From: Parasedimentitalea maritima
GTDB lineage: Bacteria > Pseudomonadota > Alphaproteobacteria > Rhodobacterales > Rhodobacteraceae
Direction: 5' to 3'
Length of the DNA stretch: 64,000 nt
Assembly: GCF_005771405.1 (NCBI RefSeq)
Contig: NZ_VAUA01000010.1
Coordinates: 124,001 to 188,000, forward strand
Shown here: positions 27,037 to 36,201 of the stretch, one piece after another
How positions within the stretch are numbered: position 1 is the first letter of the stretch
Layout: each line of letters begins with the position of its first letter
The notes under the pieces: model-generated
Databases searched by the model: none
Told to the model about the DNA's origin: nothing
The model's input: only the letters and a program-made list of their open reading frames with translations
Made by a program: the position numbers and the translations under genes

Positions 27037-28020
27037 ATGTTACGACTTCTTTCTGCTCTGCTTTTTTCTATTGCTGCAACCATGGCCAATGCCCGCTGCG
27101 AAGGTGTTGATCTTCGCCCACATCTGTCTTCAGAAACTCGGGCTAGGCTGGAACGCGAAGCTGCTAAAGTGCCCTTTGCATATGGCAATCACTGGATTGC
27201 AACAAAGGGCAGCCAGAGTATTCACGTTGTAGGCACTCTTCACATTGGCGACAAACGCATGCGATCTACAATGCGTAAGCTTAAGCCAATTATCAAATCT
27301 GCTGACCTGGTGTTTTTGGAAAGAACCACCAGCCAAATGGCCGAGGTAGGTTCCCCTATCAAGGCCTTTCCAAAGCTATTCCTCATGCCCCAAGGGCGGT
27401 CCTTGCAAACCATGATGTCGCAGAAGGATTGGGAGCAATTAAACTTCAAGCTGGCTTTTGAAAGGGCCAGTCCCGAACAGGTGGCACGCCTGCAGCCTTG
27501 GGCAGTGTCCTATATCATGTTGGGAAGCCGCTGTGGTGGGTTGGGGCTCACTTCTTTCAAAGGTTTAGACAGCCGCATCGAGGCCATTGCAAAGCACGCC
27601 CGCGTCCCCCTTTCTGGCCTCGAAGAAAACGGGATAGGTTATCGCGCAATGTCGCGACAACCCATGAAAGATCAAATGCGCCTTCTTAAGCTTGGCCTGA
27701 GCAGCCGCAAGGGATTTGATGATCACAGAATGACAATATTTGGTGCCTATTTCGATGAAGCTGTGACAGAGGCCCAGATACTTGGAAATTGGACGCTTTT
27801 TGACGACATGGACGTGTCGAGGGCCGAAGTCACCCGGTTACGACGCCAAGTTGACGCCCAACTCCTTGACTGGCGCAACCAACTGTGGATGCCGGTCATT
27901 CTAAAACGGCAAGAAAAAAACCTGTTCATTGCAGTCGGTGCAGCGCATCTGCCCGGACGCAACGGCATTCTGCAACTCTTGAAGAACAAGGGCTATTCGC
28001 TGACTAGGGCTGCGTTCTGA
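27037..28020 (+). CDS. TraB/GumN family protein, exported
   Basis: 327 residues. MLRLLSALLFSIAATMANA is a signal peptide. The TraB/GumN signatures are present: VVGTLHIGDKRM at the start of the domain, LVFLERTTS, and the terminal IAVGAAHLPGRNGILQLL with the paired conserved His and Gly. The family has an EreA/ChaN-like fold and is suspected to be a metalloprotease; its role in bacteria is open. No operon partner. Confidence 0.88.
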   Translation: MLRLLSALLFSIAATMANARCEGVDLRPHLSSETRARLEREAAKVPFAYGNHWIATKGSQSIHVVGTLHIGDKRMRSTMRKLKPIIKSADLVFLERTTSQMAEVGSPIKAFPKLFLMPQGRSLQTMMSQKDWEQLNFKLAFERASPEQVARLQPWAVSYIMLGSRCGGLGLTSFKGLDSRIEAIAKHARVPLSGLEENGIGYRAMSRQPMKDQMRLLKLGLSSRKGFDDHRMTIFGAYFDEAVTEAQILGNWTLFDDMDVSRAEVTRLRRQVDAQLLDWRNQLWMPVILKRQEKNLFIAVGAAHLPGRNGILQLLKNKGYSLTRAAF

Positions 28021-28206
28021 CATCCTTTTTCTTGGGCAGCACGTTGACATACAGTCCAGAGGCGAGGCCATTGGAGGAACGCCATCCACTGTAACCTCGC
28101 TCCCAAACGGGAGATACTCTTGCAAAACCTTAAACCAAAGTCGAGCCTGTTTGTCTGAGCTATGCAAGGGACCAAGCGCCGCATTGCAGCGTACGCGGGG
28201 TGACAT
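28004..28206 (-). pseudogene. Possible small gene broken by a frameshift
   Basis: From ATG 28206 the frame reads MSPRVRCNAALGPLHSSD and LWFKVLQEYLPFGSEVTVDG, which look natural, to about base 28055. After that this frame becomes cysteine-rich and implausible, while the next frame reads SGLYVNVLPKKKDVRTQP to a TAG at 28004. A one-base change near 28055 would join them into a protein of about 66 residues. The call rests only on how natural the translations look; no homologue is known to me. The end overlaps the convergent TraB gene. Confidence 0.3.
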
Positions 28207-28259
28207 GTCTGTTTACCCTGCTATAACGCCCGCAAACTCGCTGTTACTTTTAGGATTGC

Positions 28260-29183
28260 ATGATGACCATCCAGATTTTCGGACATAAATCCCCCGATAC
28301 AGACTCCACCGGCTCGCCCATCGTTTGGGCCTGGTACCTGAACGAGATCAAAGGCATCGATGCTGAGCCAAAGCTGCTGGGCGAGCCCAACACAGAGGCC
28401 TTGTTCATGCTGGACCGCTGGAACCTGGATAAGCCGGAAATCATTGCAGATGTAGCCGACGATCAGCCGGTGATCATCGTTGACACCAACAATCCAGCCG
28501 AGCTGCCGGTCAATATCAATGGTGCCGACGTTCAGGCCATCATCGACCACCACAAGCTGGTTGGTGGGTTGGAGACAAAAGGCCCTATCGACATCACCAT
28601 CCGTCCGCTGGCCTGCACCGCCACCATCATGCTGGACCTGATCGGTGATGATGCGGCCAAGATGCCAAAAGAGATCATGGCGGCGGCTTTGACCTGCATC
28701 CTGTCCGACACACTGGAATTCCGCTCGCCCACCACCACCGATCATGACCGGGCCACAGCCGAAACGCTGGCCGCTGATCTGGACCTCGACATCGCAGAAT
28801 ACGCCGCCGAGATGTTCGCTGCGAAATCCGACGTCTCGTCGTTTTCCGATGCCGAACTGCTGCGCATGGACAGCAAGGAATATGCTGTCGACGGCACAAA
28901 GTTCCGCGTTTCCGTGTTGGAAACCACCGCGCCCGGCGTTGTACTGGACCGCAAGGACAGCCTGATGGAGAGCATGAAAACTGTCGCTTCTGAGGATGGT
29001 GTTGAGCAGGTTCTGCTGTTTGTTATCGACATCCTGAACGAAGAAGCCACCCTGCTGGTGCCCAATGATCTGGTCAAAATAGTCGCCGAGAAGAGCTTTG
29101 GTGCGTCGGTAGACGGCGACCTGGTTGTCCTGCCCGGCGTGATGAGCCGTAAAAAGCAAATCATTCCCAGCCTGAAGGTCTGA
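28260..29183 (+). CDS. ppaC: Manganese-dependent inorganic pyrophosphatase (family II)
   Basis: Hydrolyses pyrophosphate to drive biosynthesis. The 307-residue DHH-family enzyme shows the metal ligands in IFGHKSPDTDS, IVDTNNPAEL and IIDHHKL, plus the C-terminal DHHA2 substrate domain ending PGVMSRKKQIIP, where the SRKKQ motif binds pyrophosphate. AGGA lies just upstream of ATG 28260; a second ATG follows directly. Single gene with its own terminator. Confidence 0.97.
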   Translation: MMTIQIFGHKSPDTDSTGSPIVWAWYLNEIKGIDAEPKLLGEPNTEALFMLDRWNLDKPEIIADVADDQPVIIVDTNNPAELPVNINGADVQAIIDHHKLVGGLETKGPIDITIRPLACTATIMLDLIGDDAAKMPKEIMAAALTCILSDTLEFRSPTTTDHDRATAETLAADLDLDIAEYAAEMFAAKSDVSSFSDAELLRMDSKEYAVDGTKFRVSVLETTAPGVVLDRKDSLMESMKTVASEDGVEQVLLFVIDILNEEATLLVPNDLVKIVAEKSFGASVDGDLVVLPGVMSRKKQIIPSLKV

Positions 29184-29202
29184 GACTTTTCATACCAATG
29201 AG

Positions 29203-29230
29203 AAAAGGCGCCCATTGGGCGCCTTTTTTT
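29203..29230 (+). terminator. Terminator of ppaC
   Basis: Eleven-base stem (29203-29213 with 29217-29227), ATT loop, T-rich 3' arm running on to 29230; about 20 bases after the stop. The A-rich 5' side may let it work for the convergent M48 gene too. Confidence 0.92.
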
Positions 29231-29251
29231 GATGGCAGCACAGGCCAAATT

Positions 29252-30058
29252 TTAGCGAGCTTTTGCTAACCCAACGTTTGCATTTATCTGTTCAACCGTT
29301 GCCAGAACGATGGCCAACCGCTTTTCATCAGGTGGATGTGTTCCCCAGAACGACAGATTGCCAGATGAGGTTCTAACCTGTTCAGGCCGCGCAAAGAACT
29401 TGGCACCTTTAACCGGATCATATCCGGCAGCATAGGCAATCCGCGTTCCCAAGGTGTCGCTCTCCAACTCATAGGTCTGCGAATAGGCGCGTGACCCTGC
29501 GGCTGCGCCAATCCCCATGCTAGCTGCAACAAGACCCGCGTCGTAATCTCCGGCGTCTGAAGTTGCCGCCGCTGTAATTGCCCCAAGGATCAATGCGCCA
29601 GCCAGCTGCTGCTGTTGTTGTTTCTCGACGTGGCGCCCAACCAAGTGACCATATTCATGGCTCAGGATAAATGCCACTTCGTCGTCACTGGCTGAATCAC
29701 GAAGCATCGGCATCGAGATCCGAATGATCGGGCTGTCGCCGTCATAGGTGAAGTAGGCGTTGCGCGAGGTCATCTTGCGATCGATTGCCAGATCGACATT
29801 ACAGTCAAACCCACTGCGGTCAGCGGTCAACGTCTGACAGTACTGCGTCCCGGCCCGGCCAACCCGCGCTGAAACCCGGCGAAACCGTTGTTCAGCTGCG
29901 GAAGATGACAGCTGCTGTCGTGGCCCCTCTGCGCGCGCTTCTGCGAACATTCGTTTGGCCGTCACGTTTTGCGCCGAGCCGGTTTGCGGTAACTGATAGG
30001 TGGTCCCACAGGCCGACAAGGCGGCGGCAAAAACCATCGAGATGTAAAACGTCTTCAA
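29252..30058 (-). CDS. M48 family metalloprotease, lipoprotein
   Basis: 268 residues. Signal peptide ends in the lipobox LSAC, so Cys17 is probably lipidated and the enzyme sits in the periplasm on a membrane. The zinc site HEYGH is in the middle, with the downstream third-ligand Glu in YELESDTLG, as in BepA/LoiP-like proteases that police outer-membrane proteins. A glutamine run (KQQQQQL) follows the active site. Monocistronic, divergent from the ankyrin gene. Confidence 0.94.
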   Translation of the reverse strand: MKTFYISMVFAAALSACGTTYQLPQTGSAQNVTAKRMFAEARAEGPRQQLSSSAAEQRFRRVSARVGRAGTQYCQTLTADRSGFDCNVDLAIDRKMTSRNAYFTYDGDSPIIRISMPMLRDSASDDEVAFILSHEYGHLVGRHVEKQQQQQLAGALILGAITAAATSDAGDYDAGLVAASMGIGAAAGSRAYSQTYELESDTLGTRIAYAAGYDPVKGAKFFARPEQVRTSSGNLSFWGTHPPDEKRLAIVLATVEQINANVGLAKAR

Positions 30059-30208
30059 CGAATTCTCCTATCGAAACTGATTGGCGTCACAAATTGCACC
30101 CCAAGACAATCGTTAAGGGAATTATCCATTGCCATCAAGAAGTGGCAGGGCCTACGCTTGCTTGCAGATCCCGGTATTTTGGGAACGTCTGTTTTGAAAG
30201 GTTACCTT

Positions 30209-30760
30209 ATGAACAAGTTACTCTTGGGGTTCATTGCAGCAATTGCTGCATCCCCAGTGCAGGCTGCTGATACCTGTACCGTGTTATGCCAAGCCGAGTT
30301 TTACCAAACCGCAACAGCCATCTCTGTTGCACAGGTGATAGAAGATGGGGCCAGCGCTACCGGCAGAGACACCGCGGGAAAAACACCGCTGCACTGGGTG
30401 AGCAAGGCCACACCGGCAACAATCAAAGTTCTGCTGGCCGCCGGAGCAGACGTAAATGCCAAGGACGACCTTGACCGCACGCCGCTTCATTTTGTGTCGG
30501 CAGCGGGCACACCAGAGATCGCAAACCTGTTGCTACAGGCCGGGGCAGACGTGAACGCGAAGACAGCAAACGACTGGACGCCACTGCATGGTGTGGCCAA
30601 GTTTGGTGTCCCCGAGACCATCAAGGTCCTGCTCGACGCAGGCGCAGATCCTTCCGTCGAAAATGAAATGGGAGAAACCCCGTTTGATCTGGCAGCGACC
30701 AACGAGCGCGTAAAGGCTTCACCCGAGTATCAAATCCTAAAGGCCGCTGTCGAAAAGTAG
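30209..30760 (+). CDS. Exported ankyrin-repeat protein
   Basis: 183 residues. MNKLLLGFIAAIAASPVQA is a signal peptide; AAAGG lies 6 bases before the ATG, which favours this start over one at 30158. The mature protein opens with two cysteines (TCTVLCQAEF) and carries about three to four ankyrin repeats (GKTPLHWVSKA, LDRTPLHFVSAAG, DWTPLHGVAKFG, GETPFDLAATN) joined by AGADVNAK loops. Probably a periplasmic protein-binding scaffold; no partner is evident. Confidence 0.92.
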   Translation: MNKLLLGFIAAIAASPVQAADTCTVLCQAEFYQTATAISVAQVIEDGASATGRDTAGKTPLHWVSKATPATIKVLLAAGADVNAKDDLDRTPLHFVSAAGTPEIANLLLQAGADVNAKTANDWTPLHGVAKFGVPETIKVLLDAGADPSVENEMGETPFDLAATNERVKASPEYQILKAAVEK

Positions 30761-30791
30761 CGCTCAAATCAAAAACCACTGCCGTGGTTTC

Positions 30792-30819
30792 AAAAAGGCG
30801 CCTCAAAAGAGGCCTTTTT
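30792..30819. terminator. Bidirectional terminator between ankyrin and GGDEF-EAL genes
   Basis: AAAAAGG and CCTTTTT flank a CCTC-AAAA-GAGG hairpin with a two-base bulge; A tract on one side and T tract on the other serve both convergent genes. A second perfect inverted repeat of 9-base arms lies at 30826-30844. Confidence 0.75.
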
Positions 30820-30864
30820 GCTGCTCTTAGCTCACTGAGCTAAGACACCCTGCTCAGTACTCTT

Positions 30865-32487
30865 TCAGGCGAATTTGGCAAACGGTACCGGCTCAACACC
30901 GTCTTGATCGCCGTTTCGATGCAGGTTTGACCACTTTGTTTCCAGCAGCCTGTCGATTTCATCTCCCGGCAAGGGTTTGGCATAATGATATCCCTGTCCT
31001 TGCTGACACTGGTACTCCATCGACATTAGGAACTGGTGGTCTTGCAGATTTTCAACACCCTCTGCGGTGACCGTCAATTCCAATTCATTGGCTAAAGCCA
31101 GAATACCGGCCACAATCTTTTGATTTTCCAGACAGCTATATATCCCAGTTACAAAGCTTCGGTCGATTTTCAGACGGTCGAATGGCAGCAACCGCAGGTT
31201 CGAGAGTGATGAAAAGCCAGTCCCGAAGTCATCCAGCGCAAGTGACACACCCAGCTCACGCAACTGTTCGATGGACCGCTTGGCCAAGTCAAAATCCAGA
31301 ACAATCGCAGTTTCCGTGATTTCAATCTCCAGCCGCTGGGGATCAAATCCTGTCTCTCTCAGAATTTTTCGAACCATAACAACAAGATTTGGATCGCGGA
31401 ACTGCACCGGAGAAAAGTTTACCGCCAGTTTCAACGAAGGGTCCCATTCACCGGCGTACTTGCAAGCCTGCTCCAGCATGCTCCAACCTAGCTGAGATAT
31501 CAGACCAATATCTTCGGCAATTTCGATAAATATCTCTGGCGAAATCATGCCTTTATCAGGATGTCGCCAACGGGCCAACGCCTCAAACCCGCAGAGCTTG
31601 CCCGTTGCCATGCAAAACACCGGCTGAAAGTAGGGAACGATTTCTTCATTGCGGACAGTCAGCCGTAGGTCCTGCTCTAGTTGTTGGCGTTCCTTAGCAG
31701 ATTCATCCAATTCGACATTGTACCAGGCAAACTGGCCGCGTCCTGCCTTCTTCGCGGTATAGAGGGCTTGATCCGCCAACTGCAGCGCAATTGAGACCCG
31801 CTGCCCCAGAACAATCCGGGAAATACCGATGCTCGCTCCAAGTGGAATTTTGGTGCCCTCATTGTTAACGGGTTTGGCAATCGCCGTCAGCAACCGCCGC
31901 GCTATGCGCTCTGCTCGTTCTACTGTTGAGCCGGGAGCAAGCGTAATTGCAAACTCGTCCCCGCCCAGCCGGGCCGCAAAGTCCCCATCTCTCATGACAT
32001 CAGTAATGCGCTTTGCAGTCTCGGTCAGGACGTAGTCGCCGCTTGCGTGGCCATGCAGGTCATTAACGGCTTTAAACCGGTCAAGATCCAACATCATGAC
32101 CATGATGCTTTTTTCTGTCGTTTTCTCAGACAGTTTCAAGTTCTCGATGTGATCTGAAAAAGCACGCCGGTTTGCAAGACCCGTCAGGGCATCATGGCGG
32201 GCAATTTTTTGAGCCGCCTTTTCAGCCTTATCCCGCTCTTTCACTGCGCGGGACAACTGGCGCGATCTGACAATCAGAAACCAAATCAAACCCACCGACA
32301 AATTCAAAACCAAGACCGCTAACTCGTCCAGCTCCCAATCCTCATGGGTCCGGCTTGCCTCATAAAAGGCTTCCAGCAGCTCATACTCAGCACTAATCGA
32401 AAACGTCAGCAAGGTGGTGAGGGTGATGACTATCGCTGTCGTATGCGCTTTGAGGCCATTCAGGAGCTTGTACAAGCCACCCTCCAT
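30865..32487 (-). CDS. GGDEF-EAL protein (cyclic di-GMP synthase/phosphodiesterase)
   Basis: 540 residues. Two transmembrane helices (about 14-33 and 56-73) enclose a short periplasmic stretch of about 20 residues, too small for a known sensor. The GGDEF domain keeps GGDEF at 175-179 and an inhibitory I-site RDGD at 166-169. The EAL domain keeps EAL at 302-304, Asn357 (VNFSP), the ETE at 389-393, DDFGTG from 419 and Lys440, so both activities could be alive. The C-terminal AKPLPGDEID fits the EAL end. Single gene facing the ankyrin gene. Confidence 0.95.
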   Translation of the reverse strand: MEGGLYKLLNGLKAHTTAIVITLTTLLTFSISAEYELLEAFYEASRTHEDWELDELAVLVLNLSVGLIWFLIVRSRQLSRAVKERDKAEKAAQKIARHDALTGLANRRAFSDHIENLKLSEKTTEKSIMVMMLDLDRFKAVNDLHGHASGDYVLTETAKRITDVMRDGDFAARLGGDEFAITLAPGSTVERAERIARRLLTAIAKPVNNEGTKIPLGASIGISRIVLGQRVSIALQLADQALYTAKKAGRGQFAWYNVELDESAKERQQLEQDLRLTVRNEEIVPYFQPVFCMATGKLCGFEALARWRHPDKGMISPEIFIEIAEDIGLISQLGWSMLEQACKYAGEWDPSLKLAVNFSPVQFRDPNLVVMVRKILRETGFDPQRLEIEITETAIVLDFDLAKRSIEQLRELGVSLALDDFGTGFSSLSNLRLLPFDRLKIDRSFVTGIYSCLENQKIVAGILALANELELTVTAEGVENLQDHQFLMSMEYQCQQGQGYHYAKPLPGDEIDRLLETKWSNLHRNGDQDGVEPVPFAKFA

Positions 32488-33002
32488 TCGAAATTACTTC
32501 ATTCACCACCAATCGTAATTTGGTCTATCTAAAAATTTGTTTACCTCAAAATTTAAGTTTTCAATAGGACCTCATAGATCCAGCTAGATCTAAGCACGCC
32601 ATTTTGCCTCACGACGCGCCACCCTCGCAGTGCAGCGGAGCCTCTAACCGCTGAAAAACAAACACTTACCAGGAAAGACAGCCCCTCTCATCTGCATGAT
32701 TGAAAAACTTCACCCGAGCATCGCAACCCAACGCCTTCAGTTTCAATCTGCGGCATTATGCGGCAAGTCACTGAAGTCCATCTCGAAATAACTTAATTTG
32801 ACGCGGGGGTAGCGTCAGGTTTCTCACCCTCTGGCTGTAGGCGCACCCATAGGGCTAGCGTTAAAAGCTAAACGCCCCCCCATTCGAATCGCTACACCTT
32901 CAAAACGACATCAGCACACTGCGACCAAGCGATGGTTTCCTTCGATGGCCTTTAGCGTTGGGTTGCGCCATACATGGGTCAGGACCAACCCAAGGACATC
33001 CC
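32488..33002. other. 515-base intergenic region
   Basis: Between the divergent GGDEF-EAL and HAD genes. It holds a small hairpin (GCGTT at 32858-32862 with AACGC at 32871-32875) next to C- and G-rich runs, and only very short ORFs. A TTCGAATC near 32883 resembles a tRNA T-loop but no cloverleaf can be built. No gene supported. Confidence 0.5.
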
Positions 33003-33878
33003 ATGACGCAGATCATCGCCGCCCTATCCGACGTTTCTTCACGCTATAAGGCGCTTTTTGTTGATCTTTGGGGATGTGTCCACAATGGCATCACCGCCTA
33101 CCCCGAAGCGGTCGCAGCCTTGCAGGCTTACCGGGCGACGGGTGGTATCGTGGTACTGGTGACCAACTCGCCCAAGCCCCGCGCTGGCGTGGCCGAACAG
33201 TTGGGTCAGTTCAACGTCCCCGCTGACGCATATGACACTATTGCCACCTCTGGAGACTCGGCCCGGTCTGCGATGTTCCGCGGCGCAGTGGGAGAGAAAG
33301 TCTATTTCATGGGCGAATGGCAACGCGACGCTGGCTTCTTTGAACCGCTGCACATACTTGAAAACCCCAGCAACATTCAGCGGGTGCCACTGGCCGAGGC
33401 CGAGGGCATTGTTTGCTGCGGCCCCAATGACCCTATGGCTGACCCTGACGTGAACCGGTCGGATTTTCTCTACGCCAAGCAAAAGGGCATGAAACTGCTC
33501 TGTGCCAACCCAGATATCGTGGTGGACCGCGGCGAGACCCGTGAATGGTGCGCGGGCGCCCTCGCACAGCTTTACACCGAAATGGGCGGCGAGAGCCTTT
33601 ATTTTGGCAAGCCACATCCGCCGATCTATGATCTGGCCCGCCGCCGACTGGCTGAACTGGGGCAGGACATCCCAGATGGCGATATTCTGGTCATTGGCGA
33701 TGGGCCCCATACTGATATCGATGGCGGCAAGGGAGAAGGAATTGATTCTCTGTTCATCTCGGGCGGTTTGGCAGCCAAAGAGACAAAGACCGAGACCCAG
33801 CCGGATGCGCAGGCGCTAGAGCTTTACCTGAAACAGGAACAATCCAACCCGACCTATACCATTGGGCGGCTCCGCTAG
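33003..33878 (+). CDS. TIGR01459 family HAD-type hydrolase
   Basis: 291 residues, class IIA HAD phosphatase. The nucleophile Asp is in LFVDLWGCVHNG, the second motif is LVTNSPKPR, and the magnesium-binding acidic motif is VIGDGPHTDIDGG; the variable cap lies between. The subfamily TIGR01459 is alphaproteobacterial; its substrate is unknown. AAGGA precedes ATG 33003, so the earlier in-frame ATG at 32958 is not used. Upstream of the MaoC gene on the same strand. Confidence 0.93.
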   Translation: MTQIIAALSDVSSRYKALFVDLWGCVHNGITAYPEAVAALQAYRATGGIVVLVTNSPKPRAGVAEQLGQFNVPADAYDTIATSGDSARSAMFRGAVGEKVYFMGEWQRDAGFFEPLHILENPSNIQRVPLAEAEGIVCCGPNDPMADPDVNRSDFLYAKQKGMKLLCANPDIVVDRGETREWCAGALAQLYTEMGGESLYFGKPHPPIYDLARRRLAELGQDIPDGDILVIGDGPHTDIDGGKGEGIDSLFISGGLAAKETKTETQPDAQALELYLKQEQSNPTYTIGRLR

Positions 33879-33978
33879 CTGAATTAGCTCTTGATTTTCT
33901 GCACCTGCAAAGTAATAAAGTTGCGAAGCGTTCGAGTTTGACGCTTTATTATTTCACGAGCAAAATGTCGGAGGCGAT

Positions 33979-34422
33979 ATGTTGGACAACCAGCCACGCG
34001 GAACCATCTGCATCGAAGACATCGAAATGGGGATGACCCGGTCGTTGCGTAAAGTTGTGACCGACGAAGACATCGAGATGTTTGCCCAGGTATCAACCGA
34101 CCGCAATCCGGTACATCTGGACGATGACTATGCACGTGACACCATATTCCAGGGGCGCATTGCGCATGGGATGCTAACCGCCGGGCTGATCTCGGCAGTG
34201 ATTGGTGAACAGCTGCCTGGACATGGGACCGTTTATATGGGCCAAACGCTGAAATTCCTGGCCCCGGTGCGCCCCGGTGACATGGTATTTGCAGAGGTCA
34301 AGGTGATCGACATTGATATGTCCAAGCGCCGTGTCAAACTTGACTGCCACTGCAGCGTGGATGGAAAGAAGGTTCTGGCTGGCGAAGCTGTGGTTTTGGC
34401 CCCGTCACGCAAGTTTGACTGA
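33979..34422 (+). CDS. MaoC-like (R)-specific enoyl-CoA hydratase
   Basis: 147-residue single hot-dog domain. STDRNPVHLDDDYA contains the catalytic Asp and His of the hydratase-2 signature, and IAHGMLTAGLIS follows, as in PhaJ-type enzymes that feed polyhydroxyalkanoate synthesis or trim fatty acids. GGAGG lies about 7 bases before the ATG. Probably not coupled to the HAD gene (100-base gap). Confidence 0.92.
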   Translation: MLDNQPRGTICIEDIEMGMTRSLRKVVTDEDIEMFAQVSTDRNPVHLDDDYARDTIFQGRIAHGMLTAGLISAVIGEQLPGHGTVYMGQTLKFLAPVRPGDMVFAEVKVIDIDMSKRRVKLDCHCSVDGKKVLAGEAVVLAPSRKFD

Positions 34423-34432
34423 CCATCGCAGT

Positions 34433-34452
34433 GGTGCGTGCCAGCACGCACC
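34433..34452. repeat. GC-rich hairpin after the MaoC gene
   Basis: GGTGCGTG and CACGCACC, perfect 8-base arms around CCAG, lie 10 bases after the stop. No T tract follows. Hairpins of this sequence type are, as I recall, common after genes in roseobacters. Confidence 0.5.
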
Positions 34453-34621
34453 CTACCCCCACCTCAAGATGTGGCATGAAATGGCCTAGTCTTAGGGCGT
34501 TCCGACATAGATGCCCCTCCAGCCCTCAAATCCGGTTGTCTCCGGGCTTTCAACCTTTAGAGTTCTCTCTGTCCGGCGGGCTGACCTCCGGTGTTGTTCA
34601 TAGTGAATTTGAGGACTTAGA

Positions 34622-35134
34622 ATGTTAAACCGGAAATCTGTATTTGCAGGCGCAGCTCTGGCTGCCCTGACCGCAACCGCCACCATCGCAGAGGATGCAC
34701 CGTTTTTGAAATACGGCGATGTTGAAGGCTGGGGTATCTACATTGATACAGCCAAAAAGTCCTGCCTGATCGAAAAGACCGATACTTTGGGCAATGTTGT
34801 ACAGATGGGCCTGACCGAAGATCGCGCGGTTGGCTATGTCGGCGTGTTCACCACTGCCGAAACAGATATCAAAAAAGGGGATACCCAGGCTGTTTTGATC
34901 TCAATGGATGGCAATCTCTATGCCGGTGAAGCTACAGGTATGCGCGGCAATATCACCAAGGGATATACAGGGGGATATGTTTTGTCTGAAGATCCACAGT
35001 TTGTGGATGATCTGGCGCGCAAGCATGTCATGGAAGTCTTCCCAGAGAAATCCTATGGGTTTTCAGTCAATCTGGCAGGAACATACAAGGCGATTGAACT
35101 GGCCCGCACCTGCAACTCTGAACAGCTTGGCTGA
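34622..35134 (+). CDS. Exported hypothetical protein, 170 aa
   Basis: Signal peptide MLNRKSVFAGAALAALTATATIA with cleavage near residue 23. The mature domain, about 147 residues, contains VEGWGIYIDTAKKSCLIEK, a Cys near each end (KSC and RTC) that may pair, and a lysine/aspartate-rich middle. I recognise the general shape of periplasmic beta-rich proteins but no named family. Monocistronic. Confidence 0.8.
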   Translation: MLNRKSVFAGAALAALTATATIAEDAPFLKYGDVEGWGIYIDTAKKSCLIEKTDTLGNVVQMGLTEDRAVGYVGVFTTAETDIKKGDTQAVLISMDGNLYAGEATGMRGNITKGYTGGYVLSEDPQFVDDLARKHVMEVFPEKSYGFSVNLAGTYKAIELARTCNSEQLG

Positions 35135-35186
35135 TAGCTACACGTAAATCTGACGGCCGCCTCGGATCGCTCCCGGGGCGGCGAAT

Positions 35187-35218
35187 GTGATGAACCGGGT
35201 GCACACTCCGTTCATCAC
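35187..35218. repeat. Hairpin between the exported protein gene and ribF
   Basis: GTGATGAAC and GTTCATCAC form a stem extended by two or three more pairs with one bulged C; no T tract follows. It may end the upstream transcript. Confidence 0.45.
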
Positions 35219-35268
35219 CTTAAACAGGCGGCTTGAACCGGCTGGCCTGTACAGGTACGGATGCCTTC

Positions 35269-36201
35269 ATGCGCATCATCCGAGATCACCAGTTTATAGA
35301 ACCCCAAAGCCGCGGCGCCAGCGTTGCGATTGGCAATTTTGACGGCGTCCATCTGGGCCACCAATCGGTGATTGATCTGGCGCGGCGGGCTGCTCCGGAT
35401 GCGCCGCTTGGTGTCATGTCGTTTGAACCACACCCACGTGAATACTTTGCCCCGGATGCACCGCCTTTTCGGTTGATGTCGCCAGAGGCCCGCGCCTCCC
35501 GGTTGGAAAAGATGGGTGTCGAGCATCTGTACCAGCTGAACTTTAACGCCGCCCTGTCTGGCCTGACGCCTGAAGAATTTGCCCGTGATGTTATTGCTGA
35601 GGGTCTGGGGCTGGCACATGTGGTGGTGGGCGCTGATTTCTGCTTTGGCAAAGGCCGCGCCGGCACCCCAAAGGACCTGCGACGCTATGGTCAGCAATAT
35701 GGGTTTGGCGTCACCATTGCGCCACTGATGGAATATTCCGAACACACGGTCTCTTCGACCGCAATCCGCCAGGCGCTGAGCGATGCACGCCCGCGAGATG
35801 CGGCCGCAATGCTGGGTCATTGGCATCGCATCGAAGGTCCGGTGATTGGTGGTGAACAGCGCGGGCGTGAACTGGGCTTCCCAACCGCAAATATGTCGAT
35901 CGATGGGCTGCACCTCCCCGCGTTTGGTGTCTATGCCGTCTTGGTGGATGTGCTGGATGGCCCACATACTGGCAGTTACCATGGTGCGGCCTCGATGGGT
36001 GTGCGCCCGATGTTTGATGGGGATCACCCCAATCTTGAAACCTTCATCTTTGACTTTTCTGGTGATCTGTATGGGGCAACCCTTTCGGTTGGTCTGGTCG
36101 ACTATCTGCGCCCCGAGTTGAAATTTGACGGTTTGGACGCGTTGATCGAACACATGAATGCAGACTGCACACAGGCACGCGAGATACTGGCAAAGACATG
36201 A
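35269..36201 (+). CDS. ribF: Bifunctional riboflavin kinase / FAD synthetase
   Basis: Makes FMN from riboflavin, then FAD. The 310-residue protein has the adenylyltransferase motifs GNFDGVHLGHQ and SSTAIRQAL in its first half and the flavokinase GRELGFPTANM plus the late FDFSGDLYG segment in the second. ATG 35269 (MRIIRDHQ) matches the family start. No FMN riboswitch is visible upstream. Overlaps ycgN by four bases (ATGA), beginning a three-gene operon ribF-ycgN-ltaE. Confidence 0.96.
   Translation: MRIIRDHQFIEPQSRGASVAIGNFDGVHLGHQSVIDLARRAAPDAPLGVMSFEPHPREYFAPDAPPFRLMSPEARASRLEKMGVEHLYQLNFNAALSGLTPEEFARDVIAEGLGLAHVVVGADFCFGKGRAGTPKDLRRYGQQYGFGVTIAPLMEYSEHTVSSTAIRQALSDARPRDAAAMLGHWHRIEGPVIGGEQRGRELGFPTANMSIDGLHLPAFGVYAVLVDVLDGPHTGSYHGAASMGVRPMFDGDHPNLETFIFDFSGDLYGATLSVGLVDYLRPELKFDGLDALIEHMNADCTQAREILAKT

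Noticed and set aside
32850-32895. Possible tRNA because of TTCGAATC
   Set aside because: The base before the loop and the surrounding stems do not form a T-arm, acceptor stem or anticodon arm.
35135-35268. FMN riboswitch before ribF
   Set aside because: None of the conserved RFN-element segments could be found; only a simple hairpin is present.
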